From Gymnodinialimonas sp. 202GB13-11 (GTDB lineage: Bacteria; Pseudomonadota; Alphaproteobacteria; Rhodobacterales; Rhodobacteraceae), in contig NZ_JBFRBH010000001.1 of assembly GCF_040932485.1 (NCBI RefSeq), positions 558,001-622,000 of the forward strand: DNA of 64,000 nt, given 5' to 3'. The translations under genes were made by a program, and so were the position numbers. Below the pieces are notes generated by a model. The model was not told the origin of the DNA, did no database searches, and was given only the letters and a program-made list of their open reading frames with translations. Every line of letters begins with the position of its first letter. Position 1 is the first letter of the stretch. This document shows positions 33,452-42,744 of the stretch, piece after piece.

Positions 33452-33988
33452 CTAGTCGGTGCGCAGGGAGATAGTGGGGCCATAGCCGCCATCGCTGAAT
33501 TGGATGCGGATTGTCATGTCTGCGGCTACGAAAACGGTCGTGTCCGGGTTGAGGCCGCGGCGCACGCCTGAGCGTCGCTCGAACCCCAATGGTGCGAGGG
33601 CATTGGAAACGGTGCTCAGCAAGCTGCTGGAATCACGAAGAAAAGTGGTTGGGCCGCTCAGCGAACAGGATGTGCGGACGGAGGAAAATCTAAAGCGGTC
33701 GCGCAGGCGGCGGTCGGGTGTTTCAAACGCAACGTTGTTGCGGTTCAGCGATCCTGCGGGAACAAGGCCTGCCGCGGCCAGGGCGGCTGCGTCGATTTCC
33801 TCGCCACGGAAATACCGTACGCAGACGGGCGCAATTGCGCGGATGTAGGACAGAGTTACCGCTGACCCTTCCGCGGTTCGGACGTCACGCCGTTCAGAGG
33901 ACGACAGGCCATCGTCGGATGCTGTTGGTGCGCAGGCTGCAAGTACGCCACATGCAAGCACGGCTGCCTTGAGAGAGAAGTGTGTCAT
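33452..33988 (-). CDS. Putative lipoprotein, function unknown
   Basis: The protein has 178 residues when started at the ATG at 33988 (MTHFSLKAAVLACGVLAACAP), which gives a lipoprotein signal peptide with the lipobox LAAC. The remainder contains several cysteines (CVRYF, TSCSL) and a beta-rich C-terminus, VFVAADMTIRIQFSDGGYGPTISL. No family is recognised. Upstream extension to 34201 has no signal peptide and is rejected. It is monocistronic and divergent from the SulP gene. Confidence 0.75.
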   Translation of the reverse strand: MTHFSLKAAVLACGVLAACAPTASDDGLSSSERRDVRTAEGSAVTLSYIRAIAPVCVRYFRGEEIDAAALAAAGLVPAGSLNRNNVAFETPDRRLRDRFRFSSVRTSCSLSGPTTFLRDSSSLLSTVSNALAPLGFERRSGVRRGLNPDTTVFVAADMTIRIQFSDGGYGPTISLRTD

Positions 33989-34260
33989 AGAGCGCCTCGC
34001 AAAATTGCCTCGTCCAGCATGAGTGCAAGAGTGTGTGCCAGCGGACAACCGGACCGGCACGGAAGGCGTCAACAGGTGGCTCTTATAACCTATCGATTGG
34101 CAGGTCTGACCGCCTGCTGTGCTTCTGCCGCAACGTGCCATGGCGGGTATGCGCAGGAATACCGTGACTTTCCGGACCCAAGCGCATAGGCAGCGCCTCA
34201 AACAGCCGGTGGCCGTGCCACGCCACCCGCAACAGCGCGAACAATCCTTCGAGGTTTCCC

Positions 34261-35934
34261 ATGAGCCGCATTCTTGCGGCGGTCACGTCTGGCCGCTTCT
34301 CCCCTGATTTGTCGAATATGGGCGGGGGCATGACGCCGGGCCGCATCCGGATCGAGATCCTTGCGGGCCTCACGGTTGCGCTGGCTCTGGTGCCAGAAGC
34401 CGTCGCGTTCGCCTTTGTTGCGGGTGTCCACCCGCTCGTGGGCCTTTACGCAGCCTTCCTCGTTGGCCTCATCACAGCTGTGATCGGCGGACGGCCGGGC
34501 ATGATCTCGGGCGCGACGGGAGCGTTGGCGGTTGTCATGGTCAGCCTCGTGGCGGTGCACGGCGTGGAATATCTGTTTGCCACGGTGATCTTGATGGGCC
34601 TGATCCAGATCTTCGTGGGCATCATGCGCTGGGGTAAGTTTATCCGACTTGTGCCGCATCCAGTGATGCTTGGCTTTGTCAACGGCCTCGCCATCGTGAT
34701 TTTTCTGGCACAACTCACGCAATTCCAGGTCCCGGGCACGGCGGAAGTCTCGGGCCATGGCATGGCGGGCGGCGAATGGCTCAGCGGTGGACCTTTGGCG
34801 TGGATGCTGGGCCTTGTAGCGCTGACCATGGCGATCATCTGGCTGCTGCCGAAAGTAACGAGCATCGTTCCGGCCCCGCTGGCGGGAATAGGCATCACGG
34901 CTGCGATCGTGCTGATCTTCAACATCGACGTGCCGCGCGTGGGTGATATGGCGGAAATCGCGGGTGGTTTCCCGCAATTCCACATCCCCTTCAGCGCCGC
35001 GATGGACAAGGGGCCGGGCATCTATGGCGATTTGCTGGCACCGTTCACGTTGCAGACCCTTTGGATCATCCTGCCTTACGCCCTGATCCTCGCGGCCATC
35101 GGTCTGATCGAGAGCCTTCTAACCCTGAACCTTGTCGGTGAGATCACCGGCGAGAAGGGCGGCGCGTCGCAAGAATGCGTGGCCCAAGGTGTGGCCAACA
35201 CCGTCACCGGCTTTTTCGGCGGCATGGGCGGCTGCGCGATGATCGGCCAGTCGATGATCAACGTGAAATCCGGCGCACGCACCCGCATTGCAGGCATCGC
35301 AGCCGCGCTTTTCCTTCTGTCGTTCATCCTGTTCGCGGCCCCGCTGATTGAGCAGATCCCGCTGGCCGCTCTGGTCGGTGTCATGTTCATGGTGGTGATC
35401 GGCACCTTTGCCTGGAACAGCCTGAAAATCCTGTTCAAGGTGCCGCGCACGGACGCTATCGTCATCATTCTCGTGACGGTTGTGACGGTCGCCACGGACC
35501 TCGCCACGGCTGTTGTGGTGGGCGTCATCGTCTCCGCACTGGCTTACAGCTGGCAGAACGCCAAACGCATCCATGCCATCACGCGGGAAAGCGCGACCGA
35601 GAAGGGCGCGAAAGTCTATGAAATCCAAGGCCCGTTGTTCTTCGGTTCGTCTGACGGCTTCATGGAACTCTTCGAGGTGGAAAACGACCCCGACACCGTG
35701 ATCGTGGACTTCAACAACAGCCGTGTTGCGGACCAATCGGCCTTGCAGGCGATCGAAGCGATTGCCCTGAAATACGAGGCTGCAGGCAAGCGGATCATGC
35801 TGCGCCATCTCACGCGGGATTGCCATAAGCTGCTGTCGAAGGCCGGGCACCTTGTGGTCGATAGCGACGATGATCCGGACTATGAGATCGCCACTGATTA
35901 CTCGGTGCGCACAGGGATTTTGGGCGGGCACTGA
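34261..35934 (+). CDS. SulP-family inorganic anion transporter with STAS domain
   Basis: A 557-residue protein with about 11-12 membrane helices and SulP signatures: ILAGLTVALALVPEAVAFAFVAGV, the PLVGLYAAFLVGLITAVIGGRPGMISGATGALAVVM core, and GGMGGCAMIGQSMINVKSGARTRIAG. Residues of about 450-545 are a cytoplasmic STAS domain (VIVDFNNSRVADQSALQAIEAI). The family carries sulfate, bicarbonate or other anions; proteins of this subgroup are often compared with the sodium-dependent bicarbonate carrier BicA, so sulfate should not be assumed. A GAGG box precedes the ATG at 34261. Confidence 0.92.
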   Translation: MSRILAAVTSGRFSPDLSNMGGGMTPGRIRIEILAGLTVALALVPEAVAFAFVAGVHPLVGLYAAFLVGLITAVIGGRPGMISGATGALAVVMVSLVAVHGVEYLFATVILMGLIQIFVGIMRWGKFIRLVPHPVMLGFVNGLAIVIFLAQLTQFQVPGTAEVSGHGMAGGEWLSGGPLAWMLGLVALTMAIIWLLPKVTSIVPAPLAGIGITAAIVLIFNIDVPRVGDMAEIAGGFPQFHIPFSAAMDKGPGIYGDLLAPFTLQTLWIILPYALILAAIGLIESLLTLNLVGEITGEKGGASQECVAQGVANTVTGFFGGMGGCAMIGQSMINVKSGARTRIAGIAAALFLLSFILFAAPLIEQIPLAALVGVMFMVVIGTFAWNSLKILFKVPRTDAIVIILVTVVTVATDLATAVVVGVIVSALAYSWQNAKRIHAITRESATEKGAKVYEIQGPLFFGSSDGFMELFEVENDPDTVIVDFNNSRVADQSALQAIEAIALKYEAAGKRIMLRHLTRDCHKLLSKAGHLVVDSDDDPDYEIATDYSVRTGILGGH

Positions 35935-35964
35935 TCCCGCCTCACGTCGCAGCGGACGCGGGTG

Positions 35965-36612
35965 CTAGTCACCAAGCGCCAGAAGCTCCGCTGGGGTGCC
36001 CTCGGAGATCGTTTTCCAATGGGTGGCGATGCGAGCGGCTGGCCAATTCCACCAGGCCAGATCAACCAGGGCCGTGGTCTCATCCGGGGTGAAGCGGGGT
36101 CGGATTGTCGCCCGGTTGCCAGTAACAAGCGAATAGGGTGGCACGGTCCCGCCAACAACGGCCCCGGCCCCGATGATGGTGCCCGGCCCAATCTGCGCAC
36201 CCGGCAGGATCATGGCGCGAGTTCCGATCCAGACATCGGCCCCGATCCGCGTATCGCGCGTGTCGGGTTGATAACCGACACGAGCCTCAGCATCGAAAAT
36301 CGGAAACGGAAAACTCGAAACACCTTTGGTTTCGTGGTTTGCGCCCGCCGTGATGATACGCGCGCCATCGGCGATCTGACAAAACGGGCCGATTTCGACG
36401 AGGCCTGCGCTGAACGGGAAATGGTAGGGTAGAAGCGCGGTCAGGATATCTGTGGGCTGATCGAGCGCGCTGAACGTACTCGCATAGGTGTAGGGGCCGA
36501 TACGCAGATTGTCCGGCAGGTCCAGCGCACCCAGTTGCACGGTGCCGGTCAGCGGGGTGCCGTCGTCCAGCCGTACGGGGTGCACATCCTGTGGGTCCGG
36601 AAGCGGGGTCAT
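35965..36612 (-). CDS. Left-handed beta-helix acetyltransferase (CatB/Vat-like)
   Basis: The protein has 215 residues when started at the ATG at 36612, which overlaps the flavin-reductase stop (ATGA). Hexapeptide repeats (IGPFCQIADGARI, IGADVWIGTRAMILPGAQIGPGTIIGAGAVV) and the ANHETKG loop with the probable catalytic His are those of CatB-related O-acetyltransferases, which use acetyl-CoA on hydroxyl groups of antibiotics or sugars. Substrate unknown; antibiotic resistance should not be inferred. It is cotranscribed with the flavin reductase. Confidence 0.88.
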   Translation of the reverse strand: MTPLPDPQDVHPVRLDDGTPLTGTVQLGALDLPDNLRIGPYTYASTFSALDQPTDILTALLPYHFPFSAGLVEIGPFCQIADGARIITAGANHETKGVSSFPFPIFDAEARVGYQPDTRDTRIGADVWIGTRAMILPGAQIGPGTIIGAGAVVGGTVPPYSLVTGNRATIRPRFTPDETTALVDLAWWNWPAARIATHWKTISEGTPAELLALGD

Positions 36613-37214
36613 TCGCCCGGACGCGCCAGCGAGAACTTTTCGCGAATTACAGAGTAATCCTTGTAACCTAGGCGCGTGAGCGGGTTGTAGGTAGTCACAT
36701 CGAATATGCCGTCCACCAGGCAATCGTCGCGCAAATGGACCCCCACAACTTCGCCGAAGACCGCGAAGTTGGCCTCCCCTTCCAGTTTCAGGATTTGTGT
36801 CACGCGGCATTCCAGGCTGGCTGGCGCATTGGCCACGCGGGAACAGGCGATCTCTGCGCAATCGGCGCGTTCGATCCCGGCATCCGTGAATTCGTCCGTC
36901 TCCTTCGGCCACATGCCGGAGGTCTGGTTCATCACGTCGCGCGCGGCATATTCCACGATATTCACGCAGAACACGCCCGTGTCCCGGATATTGGCGACGC
37001 TGTCCTTTGTATCGCCGCGATCCTCCTTGGCGGAGGTTGAGGCGAACATCACCTGTGGCGGCACGTAAGCGACTGCGTTGAAGAACGAATAGGGCGCAAG
37101 GTTTTCCGAGCCGTCTGATCCGCGCGTTGAAATCCAGCCAATCGGGCGGGGAGAGACAACGGCATTGAACGGATTATGCGGCAGGCCGTGACCATCGGCA
37201 GGGCGGTAGTACAT
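36609..37214 (-). CDS. Flavin reductase family protein
   Basis: A 201-residue FMN-binding split-barrel protein: NPFNAVVSPRPIGWISTRGSDGSENLAPYSFFNAVAYVPPQVMFAS, then DTGVFCVNIVEYAARDVM and FGEVVGVHLRD. This wording is that of the DIM6/NTAB flavin-reductase-like group, which reduces FMN with NAD(P)H for partner oxygenases. No oxygenase partner is adjacent, and the only coupled gene is the acetyltransferase whose start overlaps its stop. Confidence 0.9.
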   Translation of the reverse strand: MYYRPADGHGLPHNPFNAVVSPRPIGWISTRGSDGSENLAPYSFFNAVAYVPPQVMFASTSAKEDRGDTKDSVANIRDTGVFCVNIVEYAARDVMNQTSGMWPKETDEFTDAGIERADCAEIACSRVANAPASLECRVTQILKLEGEANFAVFGEVVGVHLRDDCLVDGIFDVTTYNPLTRLGYKDYSVIREKFSLARPGE

Positions 37215-37286
37215 GCGTGTATTCCTCTTGGTTTGGCAAAGACCTAGCCCCGTGCTACGCCGCTGACCAGAGGCGGCGATGGGCAG

Positions 37287-37763
37287 ATGTATCGGATTAT
37301 TCAGGAAAGTGCCGATGATAGCGCTGAGGTAGAGGCGCTTTACGACACCTGCTTTGCGCCGGGGCGTGAGGCTTTGTCGTCTTACCGTCTGCGTGACGGC
37401 GTGCCGCCGGTCGCCAACCTTTGCCGTGTCGCGCGTGATGATCTGGATATCGTGGCCGGTGCGATCCGATTCTGGCCCGTGCGCGTGGGCCGGTTTGAGG
37501 CGCTTTTACTAGGGCCCATCGCGGTCCACCCCACGCGGCAAGGCGAAGGCTTGGGTGCGTTGTTGATCCGCGAAGGGCTCGCGGCGGCTGCGACCGATCA
37601 TTGGCGGCGCACGATGCTGGTGGGGGATGCGCCGTTTTACGCACGGTTCGGATTTGCCAAGTTGGATGGGGTGATGATGCCGCTGCCGACCAACCCCGAC
37701 CGTGTTCTGGGCCGCGGTGATTGGGACCGTATCACGGGTCAGGTCACACGGTGGGGCGGCTAG
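37287..37763 (+). CDS. GNAT-family N-acetyltransferase
   Basis: A 158-residue GNAT-fold protein. The acetyl-CoA-binding segment is LLGPIAVHPTRQGEGLGALLIREGL (R-x-x-G-x-G/A pattern), followed by VGDAPFYARFGF, the wording of YhbS-like acetyltransferases. The acceptor is unknown. It is divergent from the flavin-reductase operon, with 72 bp between starts, and is followed 82 bp later by the DUF2927 gene. Confidence 0.9.
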   Translation: MYRIIQESADDSAEVEALYDTCFAPGREALSSYRLRDGVPPVANLCRVARDDLDIVAGAIRFWPVRVGRFEALLLGPIAVHPTRQGEGLGALLIREGLAAAATDHWRRTMLVGDAPFYARFGFAKLDGVMMPLPTNPDRVLGRGDWDRITGQVTRWGG

Positions 37764-37845
37764 ACTTTTGCGCGCGCGCAACAGGTTGCACGCTTTGTGA
37801 ACCGCCCGCTTGATCCAAGGCGCGGCCCGCGCCATCACAGGCGTC

Positions 37846-38541
37846 ATGTGGCGTGTTGTGACCCTCATTCTGCTGACCGTTGTGATTGGTCCACGCCCCG
37901 TGCACGCGCAGGAATTCATCGCCGTTCCTGACATCATCTCAGATGATGCGTTCTACCGGCTTGTGGCCTGTGGCGCCGCGCCGGGCGGGGACTGCGCGAA
38001 GCCGTTCATCTACTGGCCGGAAGATCGCCGCTTGGCGCTGCGCGTGGGGATTGCTGCGACGGGCGAGAGCTTTGCCGATTACCGGTATGATTTGGTCGAT
38101 GCAGCGATTGATGCAGCGATTGACGAGATCAACGGCGCAGGTGCGCATCTGTTTCTGGAGCGGGTTTACGAGGGCGATATGGACATCCCGATCTTCCTCG
38201 TTGATGCCCCGCAAGGCGGCGTGATTGAAGGCACCGGGCTCAGCGAGTTGGACGGTTCCTCTATTGCCATCGGGCGCGTCGCCATCCGTTCCCGCGGCGA
38301 AGACATCGTTGCCGCCTCCATCGCGATCAGTCACGATATTCGGCGGCGTGAGATTGCCTCCGTCATTCTTGAGGAACTCGTGCAATCGCTTGGCCTTGTC
38401 ACCGACATCGCCTCACCCGCCTATGAACGCTCCATTTTTGCTGAGAACGGCAATTCCATGACCCGCTTGCAGGGTCAGGATGCAGCGGCCCTCAGACGCC
38501 ATTACCCGCGCCCGGGCGTTCCGGTGCGGGGGTCCGAATGA
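37846..38541 (+). CDS. DUF2927 secreted protein
   Basis: The protein has 231 residues when started at the ATG at 37846 (MWRVVTLILLTVVIGPRPVHAQE), which gives a clear Sec signal peptide ending VHA. The mature part, with RRLALRVGIAATGESFADYR, an internal INGAGAHLFL and the late REIASVILEELVQSLGLVTD segment, fits DUF2927, a family of secreted alphaproteobacterial proteins. The late E-E-x-x-Q-S-L-G block resembles a zincin-like helix with the metal His replaced, so proteolysis is doubtful. Function unknown. It is followed 12 bp later by apt. Confidence 0.82.
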   Translation: MWRVVTLILLTVVIGPRPVHAQEFIAVPDIISDDAFYRLVACGAAPGGDCAKPFIYWPEDRRLALRVGIAATGESFADYRYDLVDAAIDAAIDEINGAGAHLFLERVYEGDMDIPIFLVDAPQGGVIEGTGLSELDGSSIAIGRVAIRSRGEDIVAASIAISHDIRRREIASVILEELVQSLGLVTDIASPAYERSIFAENGNSMTRLQGQDAAALRRHYPRPGVPVRGSE

Positions 38542-38553
38542 AAGGCTGAGAAC

Positions 38554-39093
38554 ATGATCGCTGACAAGCAGGTGCGGGATTACATCCGCACGATCCCCGA
38601 TTTTCCCCATGAGGGCATTCTGTTCCGCGATGTGACGACGCTGTTCCAGGACCCGCGCGGGTTCCGGTTGGCGGTGGATCAGCTTTTGTCCCCCTTCGTG
38701 GGCCAGCATATCGACGCGGTCGCTGGGCTAGAGGCACGCGGGTTCATTCTGGGTGGTGCCGTGGCGCATCAGCTTTCCAAGGGCTTCGTGCCGGTCCGCA
38801 AGAAGGGTAAGCTGCCCGCCGCCACGATCGAACAGGCCTACCAGCTGGAATATGGCGAGGCGGTGGTCGAGATCCACGATGATGCCGTCTCGGCAGGGGA
38901 CAAGGTCCTGATCGTGGACGACCTTCTGGCCACTGGCGGCACGGCGGAGGCCGGGATCAAACTGATCGAGCGACTGGGGGCCGAGGTTTTGGGATGCGCC
39001 TTCGTGGTCGATCTGCCCGATCTGGGCGGTCGCAAACGGTTGGAGCAGATGGGCGTGCCCGTTCACGCGATCTGCGCCTATGAGGGGCTGTAG
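38554..39093 (+). CDS. apt: Adenine phosphoribosyltransferase
   Basis: A 179-residue type I phosphoribosyltransferase. The N-terminal [22 protein letters not shown] and [15 protein letters not shown] are Apt hallmarks, and the PRPP loop [13 protein letters not shown] is at 118-130. It converts adenine and PRPP to AMP. It complements the MTA phosphorylase at 32520-33386, whose product is adenine. It lies 12 bp after the DUF2927 gene, probably cotranscribed. Confidence 0.96.
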   Translation: MIADKQVRDYIRTIPDFPHEGILFRDVTTLFQDPRGFRLAVDQLLSPFVGQHIDAVAGLEARGFILGGAVAHQLSKGFVPVRKKGKLPAATIEQAYQLEYGEAVVEIHDDAVSAGDKVLIVDDLLATGGTAEAGIKLIERLGAEVLGCAFVVDLPDLGGRKRLEQMGVPVHAICAYEGL

Positions 39094-39311
39094 CCGTAGC
39101 CGTGCACTTTTTTGGTAAGGTGACTGCGGCGTTAACCCTGCATTAACCAAGGGCTTTTATCCCTTTCGACATCCACAGTGTTGTTTGTGGACTTCTCTGC
39201 TTGTCGTACCCAGACGCTGCACGTTCCGACCCCAATCCGGGACGTGCAGCACTTGCAGGGCTTCCCACCGGATTGTCATTTCCGCCGCGCCCGGATACGC
39301 CTTTGTCCGAA

Positions 39312-39398
39312 GCGGGCGTGATGGAATTGGTAGACATATCGGACTTAAAATCCGTGGGCCTTTGTGCCGTGTGGGTTCGAGTCCCACCGCCCGCACCA
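39312..39398 (+). tRNA. tRNA-Leu (UAA)
   Basis: Acceptor GCGGGCG (39312-39318) pairs with CGCCCGC (39388-39394). Discriminator A and encoded CCA end at 39398. The anticodon loop CTTAAAA holds TAA at 39346-39348. There is a class II variable arm and a T loop GGTTCGAGTCC. It marks the left edge of the polysaccharide island. Confidence 0.96.
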
Positions 39399-39584
39399 TT
39401 TCTCAAGATATTCCCTCAGTGCGCTATCAAAGCCTTGGAGAGTATGGACTTTTTGGGAGTTCAAGTTTCTGCAATTCGACCATAGGCGTTCACCGCGATC
39501 CGGCGCGAAAAGCATCGGAGGTTAGGAAAGCTCGGGAAGAATCGAAGCGCCGCTGTAATCCGCTTGATGCCGATACCGCTTTTT

Positions 39585-40319
39585 TCAGAATTTCAGACGT
39601 CGAAAAATCATCCAGGGAAGATGACGCAAGACCGGGGCGATCACAGCCCAATAACCTGGCAGAAAACGCGTTCCAAAGTCCTGAGATGCGTGGTCGAGTA
39701 TGCGTGCTGCCGCATGCTCCGGTTCGATTGCCGGCAAGATAGACTTGTGTCCGTGCAGTTGTTGCGTGCGAATATATCCCATCTGGTAGAATTGAACCGC
39801 GACTGGCTGAGCGCTCAAATCATGCCTCAGGCTTTCGAAGTAACTGCTGAGGGCTCGTTTCGCGGCTGCGTATGCCACATTTCGGCTGCGTCCGCGGATT
39901 GTCGCAATCGACCCAAAGCCGACGATGCGAGCATCCCGGCCATCGGACAACAAAGGAAGGACTGTTTGGATAGTTGCTACAACGCATTTGTAGTTCACTG
40001 ACCAGATCACTTCGGTTGTATCTGTGTCTGTGAGGATTTCATCATCGGACTTGGACAATCCAATAGGCAGGTACAACTCCGTCGGGGGGGCACCTGAGTG
40101 CAAAGCGTCGCGCAGAGCGTTCTGCATGGCTTCGATGTTCGTTGCGTCGGCGCTGACGGTTCGCACCGACACCCCGTAGTTAAGTTGCAGATGCGCGCCG
40201 AGCGAGTTCAAATCCCTGAGGTCACTCGCAAACAAGATCAGGTCGCTTCCCCTTTTGGCAAGCGCTTCGCTTAGGGCACGACCCAAGCCTGCAGATGCTC
40301 CAATAACAATCGCGGTCAC
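39585..40319 (-). CDS. SDR family protein, DprE2-like (lipid-linked ketosugar reductase)
   Basis: A 244-residue short-chain dehydrogenase starting with GTG at 40319, overlapping the oxidase stop (GTGA). The NAD(P) loop is GASAGLGRA at 7-15, and the catalytic set is Ser137, Tyr150 and Lys154 (YAAAK). Pairing with a DprE1-type oxidase identifies it as the partner that reduces the 2-keto lipid-linked sugar; in mycobacteria DprE1/DprE2 together invert C2 of decaprenylphosphoryl-ribose to the arabinose form. Here the sugar and lipid are unknown. It is the last gene of the leftward operon 45379 to 39585. Confidence 0.82.
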   Translation of the reverse strand: MTAIVIGASAGLGRALSEALAKRGSDLILFASDLRDLNSLGAHLQLNYGVSVRTVSADATNIEAMQNALRDALHSGAPPTELYLPIGLSKSDDEILTDTDTTEVIWSVNYKCVVATIQTVLPLLSDGRDARIVGFGSIATIRGRSRNVAYAAAKRALSSYFESLRHDLSAQPVAVQFYQMGYIRTQQLHGHKSILPAIEPEHAAARILDHASQDFGTRFLPGYWAVIAPVLRHLPWMIFRRLKF

Positions 40320-41692
40320 AGAGCAAGTCTTTCTGAAAGCTCAGATCGAAAGACGCGATCCGGGTCAAAGTCTTTCAGACGTTGTCGGAAAACCCCGATG
40401 TCCGGACAACTGTCTTCAACAACTTTTGCCGAAAGGCGTCCGTCTTTGATCAGATTGGGGCGTCCTCCTATCGTGAGCATAAGTCGGTCAAGATCCGCGA
40501 GCGCCCTGCTGGAATTGGGGCTGCGCGGCAGATTGATGGCCAAGCTGATCCCCTTGCCCGAGTAGCGAAGCAGTGAAACATCGTCATCGAAAACCTTTGC
40601 GGACGCCAATGCGATCGCTAAACGATTATTGCGCACCGCCCCTTCAAGATGGGCAATTACGGCGTCCAGATTTTCCTTCGGGAAGAGCCACTGGGCTTCG
40701 TGAAAACCACGCATTCCGAAAAGTGCGAAGTACCGTTCCGAGCCGTGGATTGGGAAAACCGCATCATAATGGGGGATAAGGGGGCTGTCGTCGGCGCGAC
40801 GCGTCTTTGCCCGATAGATCTTGGCAAGAAGTGCGGTCGTTCGATACCCCACCAACCCTCGTACTGGCCACCGCGACACTATGCTGGATCGATTTTCGCG
40901 CCCAATCGGCTTGCCATCACCCCCCTTGTCGTTCGGCACAATGCGCCCCCAGTGCACAATCCCGGCGCCAAAGCCGTCCCCCGGGCGGGACATGTCGTGC
41001 CAGCTGTAAGCGAAATCACTCGTCTTTTGAACATGTTCAAGTTGTTCAATGGTTTGGAAAAAGGTCTCACACTCTTTGCTCGACCGTTCGACCATATCAG
41101 CATTAAGAGGCTCTGTACGAAGCCGTACGGTCATGATGTGACCGGTCAATCCAAAACCACCACAGGTCAGCTCAAACAAATCCGGCAGTTTGTCGCGCGC
41201 CAAGTCGAGCAGGCCGTGTGATGGGTGGAACAAGGAAAGCCCAACAACCTGCCGCACGAATGTGCCATCTCGCACGTGGTTCTTACCATGCACATCCGCA
41301 GCAACACAGCCGCCGACCGTTATCGCCCCATAGCCCGGATGGCAGGGTAAATGCCGACCGCGCGGCGCCAAGAAACGGTACAATGTGCCAAGATCGATCC
41401 CGGCTTCGACCTCGACCTCTCCGGTTTCACTGTCGAAATCCAAAACCCGATTGAAGGCGCCATGCGAGATCGTGTTGCCGCCACTTAGGAATGATGCAGC
41501 GCAATAGGACAGACCGGCACCACGGGCGATCCGTGGTGTGGCAGCTTTGGTGTCGTCAAAGAACCGAATGCGGTCCGGTGCATACAGGTGAACGTCCGCG
41601 CTTTCGCCCCCATCGAAGCTTTTCAGCGTTTCTCGGGCGGCTCGAAAAGAACCGATGCTTGGCGGCTCTGGTCTGTCCTTGGTCTCAGCCAT
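40316..41692 (-). CDS. FAD-dependent oxidase, DprE1-like
   Basis: A 458-residue vanillyl-alcohol-oxidase-type flavoprotein. The FAD domain contains RGAGLSYCAASF, and TVGGCVAADVHGKNH with HGKNH at 135-139, the histidine block seen in mycobacterial DprE1. GGFGLTGHIMTVRLRTEP follows, and the C-terminus has LIKDGRLSAKVVE and a DFDPDRVFRSELSERL ending, all matching the DprE1 layout, including the Lys-Asp motif near the active site. It probably oxidises C2 of a polyprenyl-phosphate sugar to a ketone. It overlaps the GT2 gene by eight bases and the SDR gene by four. Confidence 0.88.
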   Translation of the reverse strand: MAETKDRPEPPSIGSFRAARETLKSFDGGESADVHLYAPDRIRFFDDTKAATPRIARGAGLSYCAASFLSGGNTISHGAFNRVLDFDSETGEVEVEAGIDLGTLYRFLAPRGRHLPCHPGYGAITVGGCVAADVHGKNHVRDGTFVRQVVGLSLFHPSHGLLDLARDKLPDLFELTCGGFGLTGHIMTVRLRTEPLNADMVERSSKECETFFQTIEQLEHVQKTSDFAYSWHDMSRPGDGFGAGIVHWGRIVPNDKGGDGKPIGRENRSSIVSRWPVRGLVGYRTTALLAKIYRAKTRRADDSPLIPHYDAVFPIHGSERYFALFGMRGFHEAQWLFPKENLDAVIAHLEGAVRNNRLAIALASAKVFDDDVSLLRYSGKGISLAINLPRSPNSSRALADLDRLMLTIGGRPNLIKDGRLSAKVVEDSCPDIGVFRQRLKDFDPDRVFRSELSERLAL

Positions 41693-42653
41693 GTCGCGCT
41701 TCGGGCAGAACGCTCAACCGTTGATGGATCGTCGCATTCGGTCGCCCGAGCGTGTTTTTGTAGCTTCGGGCGAGATAGAGGGCGATGAACATCAAGCAGA
41801 ACCCGACATAGGCGCTAAAGAGCATGAAGGCACACAGAAACCACCAAGCGCTGCCGGTTACGATCCCTGCGGCTCCGCAAGCAAACAAAAGCACAAGCCA
41901 AAACGGAAACGTGTAGATCGGTAGCCGCAGGGGAAGCGTGGTGGTTGTCAAGATGCCTGCGATCGCAAACACCATCATCCCTGAGAAGTTGTAGTTGGTT
42001 TCACCGGCTATTCGGTGATGACGCGTATATTCGACTCCCTTTCTACGGAAGCCTACCCGCGCGATGTTCGAGCGAATGAACGGAAAAGAGTTCGTTTCGT
42101 TGATGATGGCGTCCCGAACCTCACGGCAAAACAACGAAAACTCTGCCATCAGGAGGATAGAGTCTTCGTCTGCCAGCGCCCGCACCACCCGATAAAAACC
42201 GCGCCGCATGAAAAGCAAAAGCTCACTTTCAGGACGGCTTTTTCGGATCCCGTAGACGATGTCATACCCTTCATTGTACTGCTCGACGAAGTCTTTCAGC
42301 ATTTCCGGTGGATCTTCGCAATCCACGTCGATGAACGCGTAGACGTCGCTTTCAATGGTGACGAGACCGCATTGCAGGGACTTTTGATACCCAACATTTG
42401 CGCTTAGTCGCAGTAGGAAAATGTTGTCGTGATCTGCACGAAGTGCCTGAATGACATCGTACGTCGCGTCGGTCGAACAATTGTCCAGAAAGACCAGATG
42501 CACCTCGAACTGCGCGGACAGATCTTTGATGACAGGTGCGATGCGACCCCAAAACAAGGGGACAACGTTTTCCTCGTTATAGACGGGGCACAGGATGGAA
42601 AGCCGTGGCTTACCCTCGGTGTTGCGGGTTGGGGTCGACAACTTAGCCCTCAT
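41685..42653 (-). CDS. Polyprenyl-phosphate glycosyltransferase-like GT2 membrane protein
   Basis: A 322-residue GT2 enzyme: N-terminal LSILCPVYNEENVVPLFWGRI, FLDNCSTDAT, the LRLSANVGYQKSLQCGL segment and the DXD-like FIDVDCEDPPEML. Two C-terminal hydrophobic helices (residues of about 228-295) give the layout of DPM1/GtrB/ArnC enzymes that load a sugar from a nucleotide donor onto polyprenyl phosphate. In this operon it would make the lipid-linked substrate for the DprE1/DprE2 pair (inference). Start ATG at 42653, with 91 bp to the upstream gene. Confidence 0.88.
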   Translation of the reverse strand: MRAKLSTPTRNTEGKPRLSILCPVYNEENVVPLFWGRIAPVIKDLSAQFEVHLVFLDNCSTDATYDVIQALRADHDNIFLLRLSANVGYQKSLQCGLVTIESDVYAFIDVDCEDPPEMLKDFVEQYNEGYDIVYGIRKSRPESELLLFMRRGFYRVVRALADEDSILLMAEFSLFCREVRDAIINETNSFPFIRSNIARVGFRRKGVEYTRHHRIAGETNYNFSGMMVFAIAGILTTTTLPLRLPIYTFPFWLVLLFACGAAGIVTGSAWWFLCAFMLFSAYVGFCLMFIALYLARSYKNTLGRPNATIHQRLSVLPEARHG

Positions 42654-42744
42654 ATCTCAACTGCTGCCGTCCGCACGATGCACAACTGCGAAAGACGTAA
42701 GTGTGTTGTACTAGACCATGAAGAGCGTGCAAAGCACTCCACGG

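Noticed and set aside
35965-36612. Antibiotic resistance acetyltransferase
   Set aside because: The beta-helix family is broad; nothing in the sequence points to a drug substrate.
37846-38541. DUF2927 protein as a zinc metalloprotease
   Set aside because: The zincin-like helix lacks the HExxH histidines in the readable sequence, so catalysis cannot be claimed.
39143-39406. Open frame antisense to tRNA-Leu (GGTRTHTAQRPTDFKS wording)
   Set aside because: This is a well-known false protein produced by translating the complement of tRNA genes; there is no independent coding evidence.
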